Positions 1-5,704 of a stretch of 5,982 nucleotides of DNA are shown piece by piece. Under the pieces are notes generated by a model. That model ran no database searches, had not been told where the DNA came from, and saw only the letters and a list, made by a program, of their open reading frames with translations. The DNA comes from Caulobacteraceae bacterium. Its GTDB lineage: Bacteria > Pseudomonadota > Alphaproteobacteria > Caulobacterales > Caulobacteraceae. Location: positions 1 through 5,982 of the forward strand of contig JAQGII010000023.1 of NCBI GenBank assembly GCA_028291305.1, given 5' to 3'. A program made the position numbers and the translations under genes. The stretch's first letter is position 1. Every line of letters starts with the position of its first letter.

Positions 1-382
1 GATCGTCGCCCACCAGCAGGACGATGGCGTGGCCCGCGTCCTGCGCGGCGTCGCACGCCTGACGAATCAGTTCCGAGCCCAGGCCCTGGCTGCGCCAGGC
101 ATCCGCCACGGCGAACGGGCCCAACAGGATGGCCGGGGTCCGGCCGATATGGATCGGCCACATGCGCACGCAGCCGACCGCCTGCGACCCCGCCCAGGCC
201 ACCAGGGACAGGTCCAGCGCAGGCGAATTGCCTTCGCGGAGGCGTTCGGCGGCCTTCGCCAACCGGCCCGGGCCGAACGCGTTTTCGATCAGGCCGTCGA
301 CGAGGACGGCGTCCTCGGCGCGCTCGCGCAGCAGCGCGGGCGACCGGTCGGCGGACTGGACGGCAGGGGGGAGGATAATCAT
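1..382 (-). CDS. GNAT-family N-acetyltransferase, YhbS-like (C-terminal part missing at window edge)
   Basis: Read on the minus strand, an open frame runs off the left edge and gives 127 residues from the ATG at 382. GNAT enzymes transfer an acetyl group from acetyl-CoA to an amine; the substrate cannot be told here. The segment LLGPFAVADAWRSQGLGSEL (residues 86-105) carries the acetyl-CoA pyrophosphate-binding signature R-x-x-G-x-G (R97, G100, G102). Ahead of it are the IENAFGPGR stretch and the VRMWPIHIG strand typical of YhbS-type proteins, and after it the strand HAIVLLVGDD. The start is uncertain: an in-frame ATG at 457 would add 25 residues. Those 25 codons use more A/T-ending codons than the rest, neither start has a clear Shine-Dalgarno sequence, and a promoter-like TTGACG-N17-TATGTG lies just upstream of 382, so I prefer the shorter form. 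The gene is divergent from the cysteine-rich protein gene. Family assignment is firm; the substrate is unknown. Confidence 0.85.
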   Translation of the reverse strand, partial: MIILPPAVQSADRSPALLRERAEDAVLVDGLIENAFGPGRLAKAAERLREGNSPALDLSLVAWAGSQAVGCVRMWPIHIGRTPAILLGPFAVADAWRSQGLGSELIRQACDAAQDAGHAIVLLVGDD

Positions 383-391
383 CACGCGGCG

Positions 392-420
392 CACATAGGC
401 GCCGGGAAAGCGGGCGTCAA
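392..420 (-). promoter_or_regulatory. Candidate promoter of the GNAT gene, implying a near-leaderless mRNA
   Basis: On the minus strand TTGACG (420-415) is followed after exactly 17 bases by TATGTG (397-392). Counting 12 bases from the first base of the -10 element puts transcription start near 385, at a GTG directly before the ATG at 382. The -35 matches the Caulobacter housekeeping consensus well; the -10 matches weakly. If the true start codon is 457, this element lies inside the gene and is a coincidence. Confidence 0.35.
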
Positions 421-496
421 TCTTGCGGCCAAGGTCAGGCAGGCTTTCCCCCGCCATAGTTGCGCCCAGAACGCGCCCTTGTTAGCAGGCAAATTC

Positions 497-526
497 TTGA
501 CCCTACGGCCAGACGGAGGCTTAAGT
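497..526 (+). promoter_or_regulatory. Candidate promoter of the cysteine-rich exported protein gene
   Basis: TTGACC at 497-502 is followed after 16 bases by GCTTAAGT at 519-526, which partly resembles the Caulobacter -10 consensus GCTANAWC. Transcription would start near 533, leaving a leader of about 25 nt that contains the ribosome binding site TGGGAG (545-550) 7 nt before the ATG at 558. The rest of the 383-557 gap shows no further gene. No CtrA-type TTAA-N7-TTAA pair is present. This is a pattern match only. Confidence 0.4.
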
Positions 527-557
527 CGCCGCGAGGAAATGTCCTGGGAGCTTCTAG

Positions 558-1919
558 ATGAAATTTTTGAGGATCGGCTTTGTGGCCGCCCTTGCGCTGG
601 CGCTGAGCGGCCAGGCTTTCGCCGCGGCCCCCGCGGCCCCTAAGATCGACCCCAAGATGCACGATCAGGGCATGAAGGAAGCGCCCGCCGTCCTGCAGGC
701 CGCGGGCGTCGATTGCACCGTGTCCAACGCCGTCTTCATGGGCAACGGCGAGGCCACCGTCGGCGGCAAGAAGGTGAAGTCCTCGATCTACGAAGCCGCC
801 TGCGGCGGAGGCCTCGGCTACATCGTGATCGCCACGCCGGGCGCCGACACCCAGAGCTACGACTGCCTGACGATGAAGGAAGACTCCGACAAGAAGGTCG
901 CGGCCAAGCAAAAGGCCGGCACGACCTGCAGCCTGCCGGAGAACGCCGATCCCAAGCAGGGCCTGGCCCCGCTGCTGGCCAAGGGCGGCGCCAACTGCCC
1001 GCAGGTGACCGCCGCGCATTGGATGGGCGCCAGCCCGACCGACAAGGTCAGCCTGTTCGAGGCCGCCTGCTCCAACGGCTCCGGCTATGTGCTGACCACG
1101 CCGCTGCCCGGCTCCACCAAGCCGCTAAGCGCGGTCGACTGCATCAAGGCGTCCGGCATGGGCGTGGAATGCACCCTGACCTCCAAGGAACAGCTGGAGC
1201 AGGGCATCATCAAGGTCGCCGCCGGCGCCAACAAGCCGGCCTGCATGCCGAACAAGGCCCGCTGGGTGGTGACCGATCCGGCCACCAACAACGACTACTA
1301 TGAAGTCGGCTGCGCGGACGGCACGAGCGGCTTCATGTTCCAGACCGACGGCAAGGGCGCGTTCAAGACGGTGATCGAATGCGTGCGGGCCTCCCGCATC
1401 GCCGGCGGCTGCACCTTCTCACAAGCCGACGCCGGCCAGACCGCCGAAGCCGCCACCTATAACAAGCTGGCCAAGCAGGTCGGCTACAACTGCGACGTCG
1501 CCAAGTACCAGAGCTACGGCGCCGAAAGCGGCGGTCAGCGTGAAATCGTCGAACTGGCCTGCAAGGACCACCCCGAAGGCGCCTTCGCCATCGTGCCGAC
1601 CGGCGGCGGCCAGACCGGCGAGTACTTCAACTGCGTGCGCGCCATCGGCCGCGGCCTGACCTGCCACCTGACGCCGATGCCCGCCACCTACGCCATGATC
1701 TCCAAGGAGATCGCCGCGCGCGGCAAGACCACCTGCGACGTCAACAACGGCCGCGGCATCGGCAAGGACGCCAAGGGCAGCGAGTACATCGAAGTGACCT
1801 GCGCCAGCGGTCCGGGCCTGGTGCTGGAATACAGCAGGCTCCCCACGGAAACCCTGGTCAGCGCCCTGCCCTGCGCCCAGGCGGCCATCGCGGACGCCTG
1901 CAAGCTGCAGAAGAAGTAG
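558..1919 (+). CDS. Exported cysteine-rich protein with five tandem four-cysteine modules, function unknown
   Basis: The product is 453 residues. Residues 1-22 form a classical Sec signal peptide: a basic start (MKFLR), a hydrophobic core and a likely signal peptidase I cut after AFA at 20-22. No lipobox or later membrane segment is visible, so the mature protein is probably periplasmic or secreted. The remainder is five degenerate repeats of about 82 residues, each with four cysteines: 53/82/103/124, 147/171/195/205, 229/252/275/285, 312/335/359/369 and 393/415/439/448. All 20 cysteines fall in this pattern and none lies outside, which suggests ten disulfides. The second cysteine follows a [Y/F/V/I]-E-[A/V/L]-x-C motif and leads into a Gly-Tyr/Phe strand; the third starts C-[L/I/V]-[K/R]-A. 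The ATG is supported by TGGGAG with a 7-nt spacer. Codon use is extremely G/C-ending, suggesting a well-expressed native gene. It is transcribed alone and ends at a strong terminator. I do not recognise a named family; a disulfide-rich envelope or binding protein is an inference. Confidence 0.9.
   Translation: MKFLRIGFVAALALALSGQAFAAAPAAPKIDPKMHDQGMKEAPAVLQAAGVDCTVSNAVFMGNGEATVGGKKVKSSIYEAACGGGLGYIVIATPGADTQSYDCLTMKEDSDKKVAAKQKAGTTCSLPENADPKQGLAPLLAKGGANCPQVTAAHWMGASPTDKVSLFEAACSNGSGYVLTTPLPGSTKPLSAVDCIKASGMGVECTLTSKEQLEQGIIKVAAGANKPACMPNKARWVVTDPATNNDYYEVGCADGTSGFMFQTDGKGAFKTVIECVRASRIAGGCTFSQADAGQTAEAATYNKLAKQVGYNCDVAKYQSYGAESGGQREIVELACKDHPEGAFAIVPTGGGQTGEYFNCVRAIGRGLTCHLTPMPATYAMISKEIAARGKTTCDVNNGRGIGKDAKGSEYIEVTCASGPGLVLEYSRLPTETLVSALPCAQAAIADACKLQKK
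684..1916 (+). repeat. Five degenerate tandem modules coding for four-cysteine repeats
   Basis: Approximate module bounds in protein residues are 43-129, 134-214, 215-300, 301-380 and 381-453. First-cysteine spacing is 94, 82, 83 and 81 residues. Within modules the C1-C2 distance is 29, 24, 23, 23, 22; C2-C3 is 21, 24, 23, 24, 24; C3-C4 is 21, 10, 10, 10, 9. The first module is the outlier, with about 11 extra lysine-rich residues between its last two cysteines. The repeats are visible at protein level, not as near-identical DNA, so the duplications are old. Confidence 0.8.
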
Positions 1920-1940
1920 GGTTCGACCCGATCCAACGAA

Positions 1941-1977
1941 GGGCTCGCCGGAGCGATCCGGCGGGCCTTTTTTTGTT
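1941..1977 (+). terminator. Intrinsic terminator after the cysteine-rich protein gene
   Basis: An 11-bp stem (1942-1952 with 1957-1967, one G-U wobble) closes a GCGA tetraloop of the stable GNRA class and is followed directly by seven T (1968-1974). It begins 22 bp after the stop codon and separates this gene from pyrC. Confidence 0.92.
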
Positions 1978-2021
1978 CGTCGGCGAGGGGCGATCGCCGG
2001 AAATCCAGGCGTCGAAGCCAG

Positions 2022-2049
2022 TAGACTCGGCGGCGCGCGACGTTAGTTT
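2022..2049 (+). promoter_or_regulatory. Candidate pyrC promoter with a GANTC site, implying a leaderless mRNA
   Basis: TAGACTC (2022-2028) resembles the Caulobacter -35 TTGACGS at five of seven positions. After 13 bases comes GTTAGTTT (2042-2049), a partial match to GCTANAWC. The predicted transcription start is about 2056, one base before the ATG at 2057, and no Shine-Dalgarno sequence precedes that ATG. The -35 contains GACTC (2024-2028), a GANTC site of the kind methylated by CcrM in Caulobacterales. Weak consensus matches keep the confidence low. Confidence 0.33.
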
Positions 2050-2056
2050 CACGCCC

Positions 2057-3139
2057 ATGTCCGAGACGCCCCCATCACCCGACCGCCTGATCATTCGCCG
2101 GCCCGACGACTGGCATGTCCACCTTCGCGACGGCGAGATGCTGAGGGCCGTGCTGGGGCATACGGCGCGCCAGTTCGGGCGGGCGATCGTGATGCCGAAC
2201 CTCTCCCCGCCGGTGACGACCGTCGCGCGGGCCATTTCCTATCGCGACAGGATCATCGCGGCGCTCGATCCCGGCGCCGCTTTCGAACCGTTGATGACCT
2301 GCTATCTCACCAACGAAACCGACCCGGACGAGATCGAGCGCGGGTTCAAGGACAAGGTCTTCGCCGCCTGCAAACTCTATCCGGCGCACGCCACGACCAA
2401 CTCCGAGCACGGGGTCACCGACATCCGCAATATCCATTCCGTGTTGGAGCGGATGCAACGGATCGGCATGCCGCTGTTGCTCCACGGGGAGGTCACCGAT
2501 AGCGCCATCGATATCTTCGACCGCGAGGCGGTGTTCATCGAGCGGGTCTTCTCCAGGATCGCCGCCGATTTCCCCGCGCTCAAGACCGTGTTCGAGCACA
2601 TCACGACGGCCGACGCCGCCGCCTTCGTCGAAAGCAGCGGCCCCAACGTCGCCGCCACGATCACGCCGCATCACCTGCGCATCAACCGCAACGCCATGTT
2701 CGAGGGCGGCATCCGTCCCCATTTCTACTGCCTGCCGGTGGCGAAACGCGAACGGCACCGTCTGGCTCTTCGCCGGGCGGCAACGTCAGGATCGCCCAAG
2801 TTCTTTCTCGGCACGGATTCGGCGCCGCATGCCATCGGCAGGAAAGAGGCGGCCTGCGGGTGCGCGGGCATATTCAACGCACCGTTCGCCATCGAGAGCT
2901 ATGCCGCGACATTCGACGAAGAGGGGGCGCTGGGCCGGCTCGAGGCCTTCGCCTCCGAACATGGCCCGAACTTCTATGGCCTTCCCCAGAACACCGATCG
3001 GATCCTGCTCGAACGCGGGTCTTGCGCCGCGCCGGAACGGATCAAGGCCGGAGCGGAGGAGCTTGTGCCATTCCACGCCGGCGAAACACTGCCTTGGCGT
3101 TTCGCCGGAAAGGCCGGCGGTTCGTCCGAACCGGCCTGA
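2057..3139 (+). CDS. pyrC: Dihydroorotase, class II (PyrC)
   Basis: This cytosolic zinc enzyme reversibly cyclises N-carbamoyl-L-aspartate to L-dihydroorotate, the third step of de novo pyrimidine synthesis. The product is 360 residues, close to the roughly 345-350 of the E. coli-type class. Metal ligands are all visible: H20 and H22 in HVHLRD, the lysine expected to be carboxylated K106 in CKLYP, H143 in LLLHGE, H181 in FEHITT and D254 in GTDSAPH. Each is exactly four residues later than in E. coli PyrC (16, 18, 102, 139, 177, 250). The flexible-loop threonines T113 and T114 are kept; the residue at 111 is His where Asn or Gly is commoner. The frame is open further upstream to a TTG at 1973, but that lies in the terminator's T-run, so the ATG at 2057 is the start. 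Codons are somewhat less G/C-ending than in the flanking genes. It is monocistronic and convergent with the glycosyltransferase gene. Identification is firm. Confidence 0.97.
   Translation: MSETPPSPDRLIIRRPDDWHVHLRDGEMLRAVLGHTARQFGRAIVMPNLSPPVTTVARAISYRDRIIAALDPGAAFEPLMTCYLTNETDPDEIERGFKDKVFAACKLYPAHATTNSEHGVTDIRNIHSVLERMQRIGMPLLLHGEVTDSAIDIFDREAVFIERVFSRIAADFPALKTVFEHITTADAAAFVESSGPNVAATITPHHLRINRNAMFEGGIRPHFYCLPVAKRERHRLALRRAATSGSPKFFLGTDSAPHAIGRKEAACGCAGIFNAPFAIESYAATFDEEGALGRLEAFASEHGPNFYGLPQNTDRILLERGSCAAPERIKAGAEELVPFHAGETLPWRFAGKAGGSSEPA
3108..3137. terminator. Possible weak terminator hairpin between convergent genes
   Basis: AGGCCGG (3111-3117) pairs with CCGGCCT (3131-3137), and an inner CGG/CCG pair closes a TTCGT loop; an alternative fold pairs CGGTTC (3118-3123) with GAACCG (3128-3133). 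The hairpin overlaps the end of pyrC. On the minus strand, downstream of the glycosyltransferase stop, the stem is followed by a short T stretch ending near 3108, so it could serve that gene. On the plus strand no T-run follows, so termination of pyrC by it is doubtful. Confidence 0.4.
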
Positions 3140-3143
3140 TCGA

Positions 3144-4187
3144 CTACTCGGCCGCCTTGTCCGCCTTCGGCTTGGCCTTGCCCCGCCGAGGGACGGCGTA
3201 GAGCGGCTCGGTCGCCTCGAACAGCTCCTTGGCCGCGGCCAGCGCCTTGGCCACCGGCAGGTCGAGCATGTGGCAGACCGGCTGGCTCAGCGTGGGGTCG
3301 ATGGCCTGAATCTGATCCAGGGTGCGCGGGCCGCGCAGCGCCTTGGTGTGCTGCCCCCAGGGGGCGTACAGCCGGTCGTCGGAGGGGCCGAACAGGCCCA
3401 GCGTCGGGACCCCGGCGGCGGCCGCCAGATGCATCAGCCCGCTGTCGTTGCCGACGAACAGCCGCACCCGCTTAAGGCAGGCGTAGACGGTCAGCAGGTC
3501 CGCCTGGCCGGTCAGGTCGATCCAGCGTTCGCGCGGCAGGGACCGGCGCAGGGGCTCGGACGCGCGCCAGTCGTCGGGTCCGCCGAGGATCAGCAGCCGG
3601 CCGTTCTCGAATGGGCCGCCCTTCTGCATCAACTGCACGGCCAGGAGCGCGAACCGCTCCACCGGCCAGGTCTTGCCGACCCAGTTGGCGGCCGGGGCCA
3701 CCGCCAGGATCGGCCCGCCCCCCGCAGGATTGCGGCCCAGTAGCGCGTCCGCCCTGGCCTCGGTTTCGGGGCTGGTGAACAGGTAGGGGCCGGGCGGGTC
3801 GTCGGCGACCTTCAGCAGGCGCGCAGCCTCGATCACCTTGTGCACCGGCTCGCCCGGCTGGCTGCGGTGGATGGCCCGGCGTTTCGCGCGAAGGAACCGG
3901 GCGATGGAGGACCCGCGCCGGTCGACGATCAGGCCCCAGTTGCGGCCGCGCACCCGGCTCCATAGCTTGAACCAATGGCCTTTGCCCTTGGTCTTCTCCA
4001 TGACGATGATCTGCGCCAGGTTCGGCAGGTCGGCGAACAGCGGCGCCGACAGCGGGCCGGCGACGATGGTGAACCGTGCGTTGGGGATCTCGTCGTGCAG
4101 CCGCTTGACCAGACCGGACGCCAGCACGGCGTCGCCGATCCGCGACGAGGCAATGAACAGGATAGGAAAGCCCTTAGGCGCCGCCAT
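3144..4187 (-). CDS. Glycosyltransferase family 9 protein, heptosyltransferase (WaaF/WaaC)-like
   Basis: The product is 347 residues, a normal length for family GT9, whose members transfer sugars from nucleotide donors (classically ADP-heptose) onto the lipopolysaccharide core at the inner face of the inner membrane. The N-terminal domain opens with SSRIGDAVLASG (14-25), including D19 at the place of the family's catalytic aspartate. The C-terminal domain has the APAANWVGKTWP strand-loop (164-175) and the donor-binding signature GNDSGLMHLAAAAGVPTLGL (246-265; D248, H253), followed by FGPS. A charged alanine/lysine tail (RRGKAKPKADKAAE, 334-347) ends the protein. The ATG at 4187 is preceded by a purine-rich GAGGGGGAG (4197-4189), a good ribosome binding site. 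The stop lies 4 bp from the pyrC stop, and the start is divergent from ygfZ. The family is certain. Whether the donor is ADP-heptose or another sugar cannot be read from sequence, and no other LPS genes are adjacent. Confidence 0.93.
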   Translation of the reverse strand: MAAPKGFPILFIASSRIGDAVLASGLVKRLHDEIPNARFTIVAGPLSAPLFADLPNLAQIIVMEKTKGKGHWFKLWSRVRGRNWGLIVDRRGSSIARFLRAKRRAIHRSQPGEPVHKVIEAARLLKVADDPPGPYLFTSPETEARADALLGRNPAGGGPILAVAPAANWVGKTWPVERFALLAVQLMQKGGPFENGRLLILGGPDDWRASEPLRRSLPRERWIDLTGQADLLTVYACLKRVRLFVGNDSGLMHLAAAAGVPTLGLFGPSDDRLYAPWGQHTKALRGPRTLDQIQAIDPTLSQPVCHMLDLPVAKALAAAKELFEATEPLYAVPRRGKAKPKADKAAE

Positions 4188-4227
4188 TCTCCCCCTCTAT
4201 ATGGTCCCGCCCAACTCCACCAAGTCC

Positions 4228-4240
4228 CCTTAGGCTAAGG
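4228..4240. repeat. 13-bp palindrome in the divergent GT9-ygfZ intergenic region
   Basis: CCTTAG (4228-4233) and CTAAGG (4235-4240) form a perfect inverted repeat around a single G. It lies in the 61-bp gap between two divergent start codons and overlaps the -10-like element of ygfZ. A transcription-factor operator is possible; equally, symmetric CTAAGG-type -10 elements on each strand would produce the same palindrome. Confidence 0.5.
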
Positions 4241-4241
4241 T
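4234..4241 (+). promoter_or_regulatory. Candidate -10 element of the ygfZ-tag-rnhB cluster
   Basis: GCTAAGGT matches the first four and the wildcard position of the Caulobacter consensus GCTANAWC. It puts transcription start at about 4248, directly before the ATG at 4249, where no Shine-Dalgarno sequence is present. No good -35 is visible at the expected distance (4213-4218 reads AACTCC), so the call is weak. Confidence 0.3.
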
Positions 4242-4248
4242 CCCGCCC

Positions 4249-5106
4249 ATGAGCCTACCCGTCTTCGCCCATTTGACCAGCCGCGCCCTGATCGGGGTGC
4301 GCGGCGCCGACTGGCGCCCCTTCCTGCAGAACCTGCTCAGCAACGATATGGAGACCCTGCCCGAGGGCGAGATCCGCGCCGCCCTGCTGCTGACGCCCCA
4401 GGGCAAGTTCCTGTTCGACATGTTCGTCACACCCCACACCGACGAGGAGGGCGGCGAAGGCGCCCTGCTGGACGTCCAGGCGCAGCAGCGCGAGGCCCTG
4501 GTCGGGCGGCTGAAGCTGTATCGCCTGCGCTCCAAGATAGAGATCGAGCCGATGGAGGGCTCGGTGTTCGCCTCCTGGGGCGGCGAGGGCGCGCCCGGCG
4601 AAGGCTGGATGACCGATCCCCGCCTGCCGGCCCTGGGCTGGCGCGGCTACGGCCTGGCCGGCGAGGTCGACACCGACGAGGACGCCTACGACGCCCTGCG
4701 CCTGGGGCTCGGCGTCCCCGATCCCGGCAAGGACTGCGTCCCCGACCAGACCTTCCCGCTGGAGGCCGACTTCGACCTGCTCAACGCCATCGACTTCCAC
4801 AAGGGTTGCTACGTCGGCCAGGAGACCACCTCGCGCATGAAGCGCCGCAGCGCCGTCAAGACGCGCATGGTCCCCATCGCCTTCGACGGCCCCGCCCCGC
4901 CGCCCGGGACGCCGGTGGAGACCGCCGCAGGCCTGCGGGCGGGCGAGGTGCTGTCGGGCCGCGAGGGCCGCGCCCTGGCGTTGCTAAAGCTGGACCGCGC
5001 CGCGGGCGGGCGGCTGAGCGTGCGCGACCGCCCGGTGCATCTGGACATCCCGGCCTGGTGGCCGCCCGAGACCCTTCCGTCCGCCGCGGAGAGCGGGTCA
5101 GACTAG
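4249..5106 (+). CDS. ygfZ: YgfZ/GcvT-fold folate-binding protein, Fe-S enzyme maintenance
   Basis: The product is 285 residues and belongs to the YgfZ/IBA57 (CAF17) family, folate-binding relatives of the glycine cleavage T protein that support assembly or repair of certain Fe-S enzymes in the cytosol; in E. coli YgfZ affects MiaB activity. The family signature K-G-C-Y-x-G-Q-E is intact as KGCYVGQE at 185-192, with the conserved cysteine C187, followed by TTSRMKRR. The N-terminal part (LTSRALIGVRGADWRPFLQN, then LLLTPQGKFLFDMFV at 47-60) is the typical opening of the GcvT-like fold. The C-terminal barrel segment (about 204-270) is short, as in alphaproteobacterial members. The ATG at 4249 lacks a ribosome binding site and may be translated leaderless. 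It is first in a tight cluster: tag starts 4 bp after the stop. Third positions are almost all G/C. The family call is firm; the gene symbol follows the E. coli homologue. Confidence 0.94.
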   Translation: MSLPVFAHLTSRALIGVRGADWRPFLQNLLSNDMETLPEGEIRAALLLTPQGKFLFDMFVTPHTDEEGGEGALLDVQAQQREALVGRLKLYRLRSKIEIEPMEGSVFASWGGEGAPGEGWMTDPRLPALGWRGYGLAGEVDTDEDAYDALRLGLGVPDPGKDCVPDQTFPLEADFDLLNAIDFHKGCYVGQETTSRMKRRSAVKTRMVPIAFDGPAPPPGTPVETAAGLRAGEVLSGREGRALALLKLDRAAGGRLSVRDRPVHLDIPAWWPPETLPSAAESGSD

Positions 5107-5110
5107 GCCG

Positions 5111-5704
5111 ATGAGCGCAGAACCGATTCGCTGCCCGTGGCGCGGCATGGCCGGCGTGCCGATCTACGAGGCCTATCACGACACCGAGTGGGGCGTGCCC
5201 GAGTACGACAGCCGCGCCCTGTGGGAGAAGCTGGTGCTGGACGGCTTCCAGGCCGGCCTGTCGTGGATCACCATCCTCAAGAAGCGCGAGGCGTTCCGCG
5301 CCGCCTTCGACGATTTCGATCCGGAAAAGATCGCCCGCTACGGCGAGGCGGACCGCGCCCGGCTGATGGCCGACGCCGGCATCATCCGCTCCAACGGCAA
5401 GATCGACGCCGCCATCTCCGGCGCCCGCATCTACCTGGACCTGCGCGACAAGGGCGAGGACCTGTCCACACTCCTGTGGTCGTTCACCAACGGCCGGCCG
5501 CTGCAGAACGGCTTCGAGGCCGGGGCCCAGGTGCCGGCCCAGACGCCGCTGGCCGTGGACATAGCCAAGGCGTTGAAATCGCGCGGCTACAAATACTGCG
5601 GCCCGGTGATTGTGTATGCCTTCATGCAGGCCGTGGGTATCGTCAACGACCACCTCACCTGCTGCTTCCGCCACGACCAAGTCCGGCGTATGGGGCAGGG
5701 GTGA
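5111..5704 (+). CDS. tag: DNA-3-methyladenine glycosylase I
   Basis: The product is 197 residues, close to the 187 of E. coli Tag. The enzyme excises 3-methyladenine from alkylated DNA, starting base excision repair. It has the helix-hairpin-helix glycosylase fold with a zinc site. The zinc ligands are present: C8, H23 in YHDTEWG, H181 in VNDH and C185, with the last three at a constant +6 offset from E. coli H17, H175 and C179. The base-pocket residues Y22 and W52 correspond to E. coli Y16 and W46. The segment [16 protein letters not shown] (45-60) and the block [10 protein letters not shown] (89-98) are family hallmarks. One point to note is D44 at the position of the E. coli pocket glutamate E38. 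The start lies 4 bp after the ygfZ stop with little Shine-Dalgarno sequence, suggesting translational coupling. The stop codon TGA overlaps the GTG start of rnhB. Identification is firm. Confidence 0.96.
   Translation: MSAEPIRCPWRGMAGVPIYEAYHDTEWGVPEYDSRALWEKLVLDGFQAGLSWITILKKREAFRAAFDDFDPEKIARYGEADRARLMADAGIIRSNGKIDAAISGARIYLDLRDKGEDLSTLLWSFTNGRPLQNGFEAGAQVPAQTPLAVDIAKALKSRGYKYCGPVIVYAFMQAVGIVNDHLTCCFRHDQVRRMGQG

Noticed and set aside
515..530. Possible CtrA-binding site around the TTAA at 521-524
   Set aside because: The second TTAA half-site at 7-base spacing is missing on either side.
29..643. 204-residue open frame on the plus strand
   Set aside because: It is antisense to the GNAT gene and runs into the start of the cysteine-rich gene in another frame. 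Its composition (Arg/Gly/Ala-rich) is that of a GC-rich shadow with no motif.
435..1019. 194-residue open frame on the minus strand
   Set aside because: It is antisense to the 5' half of the exported-protein gene, whose signal peptide and cysteine periodicity show the plus strand is the coding one.
1973..2056. Upstream extension of pyrC from a TTG at 1973
   Set aside because: It would start inside the T-run of the terminator and add 28 residues absent from the family; the ATG at 2057 restores constant ligand spacing with E. coli PyrC.
2075..2758. 227-residue open frame antisense to pyrC
   Set aside because: The plus strand holds a complete set of dihydroorotase catalytic motifs; the antisense frame has none.
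2829..3743. 304-residue plus-strand frame across the pyrC end and GT9 gene
   Set aside because: It overlaps two well-supported genes in the wrong frame or strand, is rich in Arg/Gly/Pro, and has no recognisable domain.
4856..5680. 274-residue minus-strand frame across ygfZ and tag
   Set aside because: It is antisense to two genes with intact family signatures; long antisense frames are expected at this GC content.
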